Origin: Agathobaculum sp. NTUH-O15-33
GTDB taxonomy: Bacteria; Bacillota; Clostridia; Oscillospirales; Butyricicoccaceae
Direction of reading: 5' to 3'
DNA length: 64,000 bases
NCBI RefSeq assembly: GCF_033193315.1
Contig: NZ_CP136187.1
Span: 1,364,001-1,428,000 of the forward strand
Under the pieces are notes generated by a model, which was given only the letters and a program-made list of their open reading frames with translations, ran no database searches and had not been told where the DNA came from. Shown here one piece after another: positions 62,774 to 64,000 of this stretch (position 1 is its first letter; each line of letters opens with the position of its first letter). The translations under genes and the position numbers were made by a program.

Positions 62774-64000
62774 TTACATATCCTTCATCTGCTGCGCGAC
62801 CTGCGCGCGGAAGTTGGAAAGGAAATCGCCCATGCCGTCGGCATGCTCGTACAGGCGCTCCTTGGGGGAAACGTCGCAGAAGCCGTAGGTCTTTAGGCGT
62901 GTGAACTCAGCGCAGGAGTAGCCCGCGCCCTCGTTGCCGATGCCGGTGCCCTTGCAGCCGCCGAACGGCTGGTCGTTATGGCGCAGCGCGCTGGAACCGT
63001 TGACCCATACCGCCGAGGATTCCACGTGCTCGGTGTAGTAGAAGGACTTCTTCAGGTCCTTGGTGATCACGCAGGCGGACAGGCCGTACTGGCTCTGGTT
63101 GGCGATCGCGACGGCCTCTTCGTCGGTCTCAAAGGTGATGATCGGAACGACGGGGCCGAATACCTCCATATCGCACGCGATATCCATATCCTTGGTCACG
63201 TTGTCCAGAATGGTCACGTCCATTTCGGGGCCGTTGCGCTTGCCGCCGTAAAGGAGCTTCGCGCCCTGATCGATGGTGTGCTGAATCTGCTTCTCGACGC
63301 GCTCGGCCGCCTTGGTGGAGACCAGACGGGTCAGCTGCGCCTCGGGATCGGTCGCGTGGCCGCGCTTGAGGGTGGAAACAAAGTTCACAAGGCACTTGAC
63401 GAACACATCGTGCGCCTTCTTATGTACGATGGTGCGCTTGGGGGAGGCGCAGACCTGCCCGTTGTTCTCGTTGATGCGGCCCCAGCACAGGCACTCGATC
63501 GCCTTGGCGATCAGTTCGGGATCGTTCGCGGCTTCCTCGGTGATGATGAGGGGATCGTTGCCGCCCAGTTCCAGAATGACCTTCTTGATGGTGGGCGCGG
63601 CGTCGTGCATCATCTCTGCGCCGGCCTCGGTGCTGCCGGTCATGGCGATGCAGGCGACCTTTTTGTTGGTCAGCAGGTTTTCGGTGCAGTCCTCGCGGCT
63701 GCCGGTGACGAATTGCAGCACGTCCTGCGGCACGCCGGCTTCGATCGCCAGATCGATCAGCTTCTTGACGCAGCAGGGGGCCGTGGTGGATGCCTTGACG
63801 ATCATGGTGTTGCCCATCAGAAGCGCCGGAACGACCTTTTGCAGGGTCAGCTCGACCGGGTAGTTGAAGGGGATGACCGCCGCGACGACGCCCAGCGCTT
63901 CGTGACGGACCATGACCACGTGATCCTCGTAGCCCTCGGAGCTGTCGCACAGCACCTCGCCGTACATGTGCTTGCCCACTTCGATGTTGGCGCGGCCGAT
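62774..64000 (-). CDS. Aldehyde dehydrogenase (N-terminus beyond window)
   Basis: The frame is open to the right edge, so the protein is longer than the visible 408 residues. It has the ALDH motifs ALGVVAAVIPFNYPVELTLQKVVPALL, the Glu in ILELGGNDPLII and the catalytic Cys in NGQVCASPKRT. The C-terminus has FGGCKGTGIGNEGAGYSCAEFT. It oxidises an aldehyde with NAD(P); substrate cannot be told from the sequence. An ATG at 63979 is not the true start, because reading continues with GRANIEVGKH before it. Confidence 0.92.
   Translation of the reverse strand: MGRANIEVGKHMYGEVLCDSSEGYEDHVVMVRHEALGVVAAVIPFNYPVELTLQKVVPALLMGNTMIVKASTTAPCCVKKLIDLAIEAGVPQDVLQFVTGSREDCTENLLTNKKVACIAMTGSTEAGAEMMHDAAPTIKKVILELGGNDPLIITEEAANDPELIAKAIECLCWGRINENNGQVCASPKRTIVHKKAHDVFVKCLVNFVSTLKRGHATDPEAQLTRLVSTKAAERVEKQIQHTIDQGAKLLYGGKRNGPEMDVTILDNVTKDMDIACDMEVFGPVVPIITFETDEEAVAIANQSQYGLSACVITKDLKKSFYYTEHVESSAVWVNGSSALRHNDQPFGGCKGTGIGNEGAGYSCAEFTRLKTYGFCDVSPKERLYEHADGMGDFLSNFRAQVAQQMKDM

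Noticed and set aside
1..64000. Ribosomal RNA, tRNA or tmRNA genes and a diversity-generating retroelement
   Set aside because: No conserved rRNA blocks, cloverleaf-like sequences or reverse transcriptase motifs were seen.

Overview
The window reads as a Gram-positive, spore-forming Clostridia chromosome (my inference: a GC-rich gut Oscillospiraceae or Butyricicoccaceae-type genome) that carries a large inserted region. The signs are a spore photoproduct lyase, Firmicutes-style ribosome binding sites, a clostridial-type peptide deformylase and a DUF6809-type small protein. By eye there are three base-composition zones: a moderate-GC prophage (1 to about 22.3 kb), a very AT-rich cargo segment (about 22.3 to 29.0 kb), and GC-rich host DNA (about 29.5 kb to the end).

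Prophage, 1-22.3 kb. This is the late half of a siphovirus. It runs from terminase through portal, ClpP-like protease, HK97 capsid, connector and closure proteins, major tail protein, tail chaperone with a -1 frameshift site, tape measure, tail tip and fibre genes, holin and amidase, and ends in a cassette of three serine-recombinase genes. The middle recombinase gene lacks the catalytic domain. A GIY-YIG endonuclease-like gene is inserted between the tail chaperone and the tape measure.

Cargo, 22.3-29.5 kb. It holds an XRE-type regulator with a near-consensus promoter, a pRiA4b ORF-3-like protein, a RhuM-like protein, a small unknown gene, and a large NTPase with an N-terminal DUF4297/Cap4-like nuclease region. 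The NTPase looks like an Avs/STAND-type antiphage sensor whose 3' end is broken by one extra T.

Host, 29.5-64 kb. First comes an OmpR-type two-component system next to an ABC exporter; its kinase carries a one-base frameshift. Then follow splB, a GGDEF-EAL protein, CorA, a Crp/Fnr regulator with a divergent ferredoxin, a rubrerythrin-VIT1 protein, peptide deformylase, small proteins, and a degenerate PEP-utilising-domain protein. Next is a complete sugar ABC transporter operon with RbsD/FucU and phosphotriesterase-family enzymes. Upstream of it lie an ANTAR response regulator and an unusual kinase made of a degenerate ABC ATPase, a GAF-like region and HisKA_2/HATPase domains. A frameshifted UvrA-like gene, a ROK regulator, a MATE exporter, two flavodoxin-like reductases, a repeat-rich island with an XRE gene, and a partial aldehyde dehydrogenase complete the window.

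Two non-gene signals stand out. A family of short inverted-repeat elements (TIR CAATGTCATT) occurs four times; two copies have perfect 10-bp target duplications and two sit in the loop of a split transcription terminator. The promoter, hairpin and terminator leader before the sugar operon fits control by the neighbouring ANTAR regulator.
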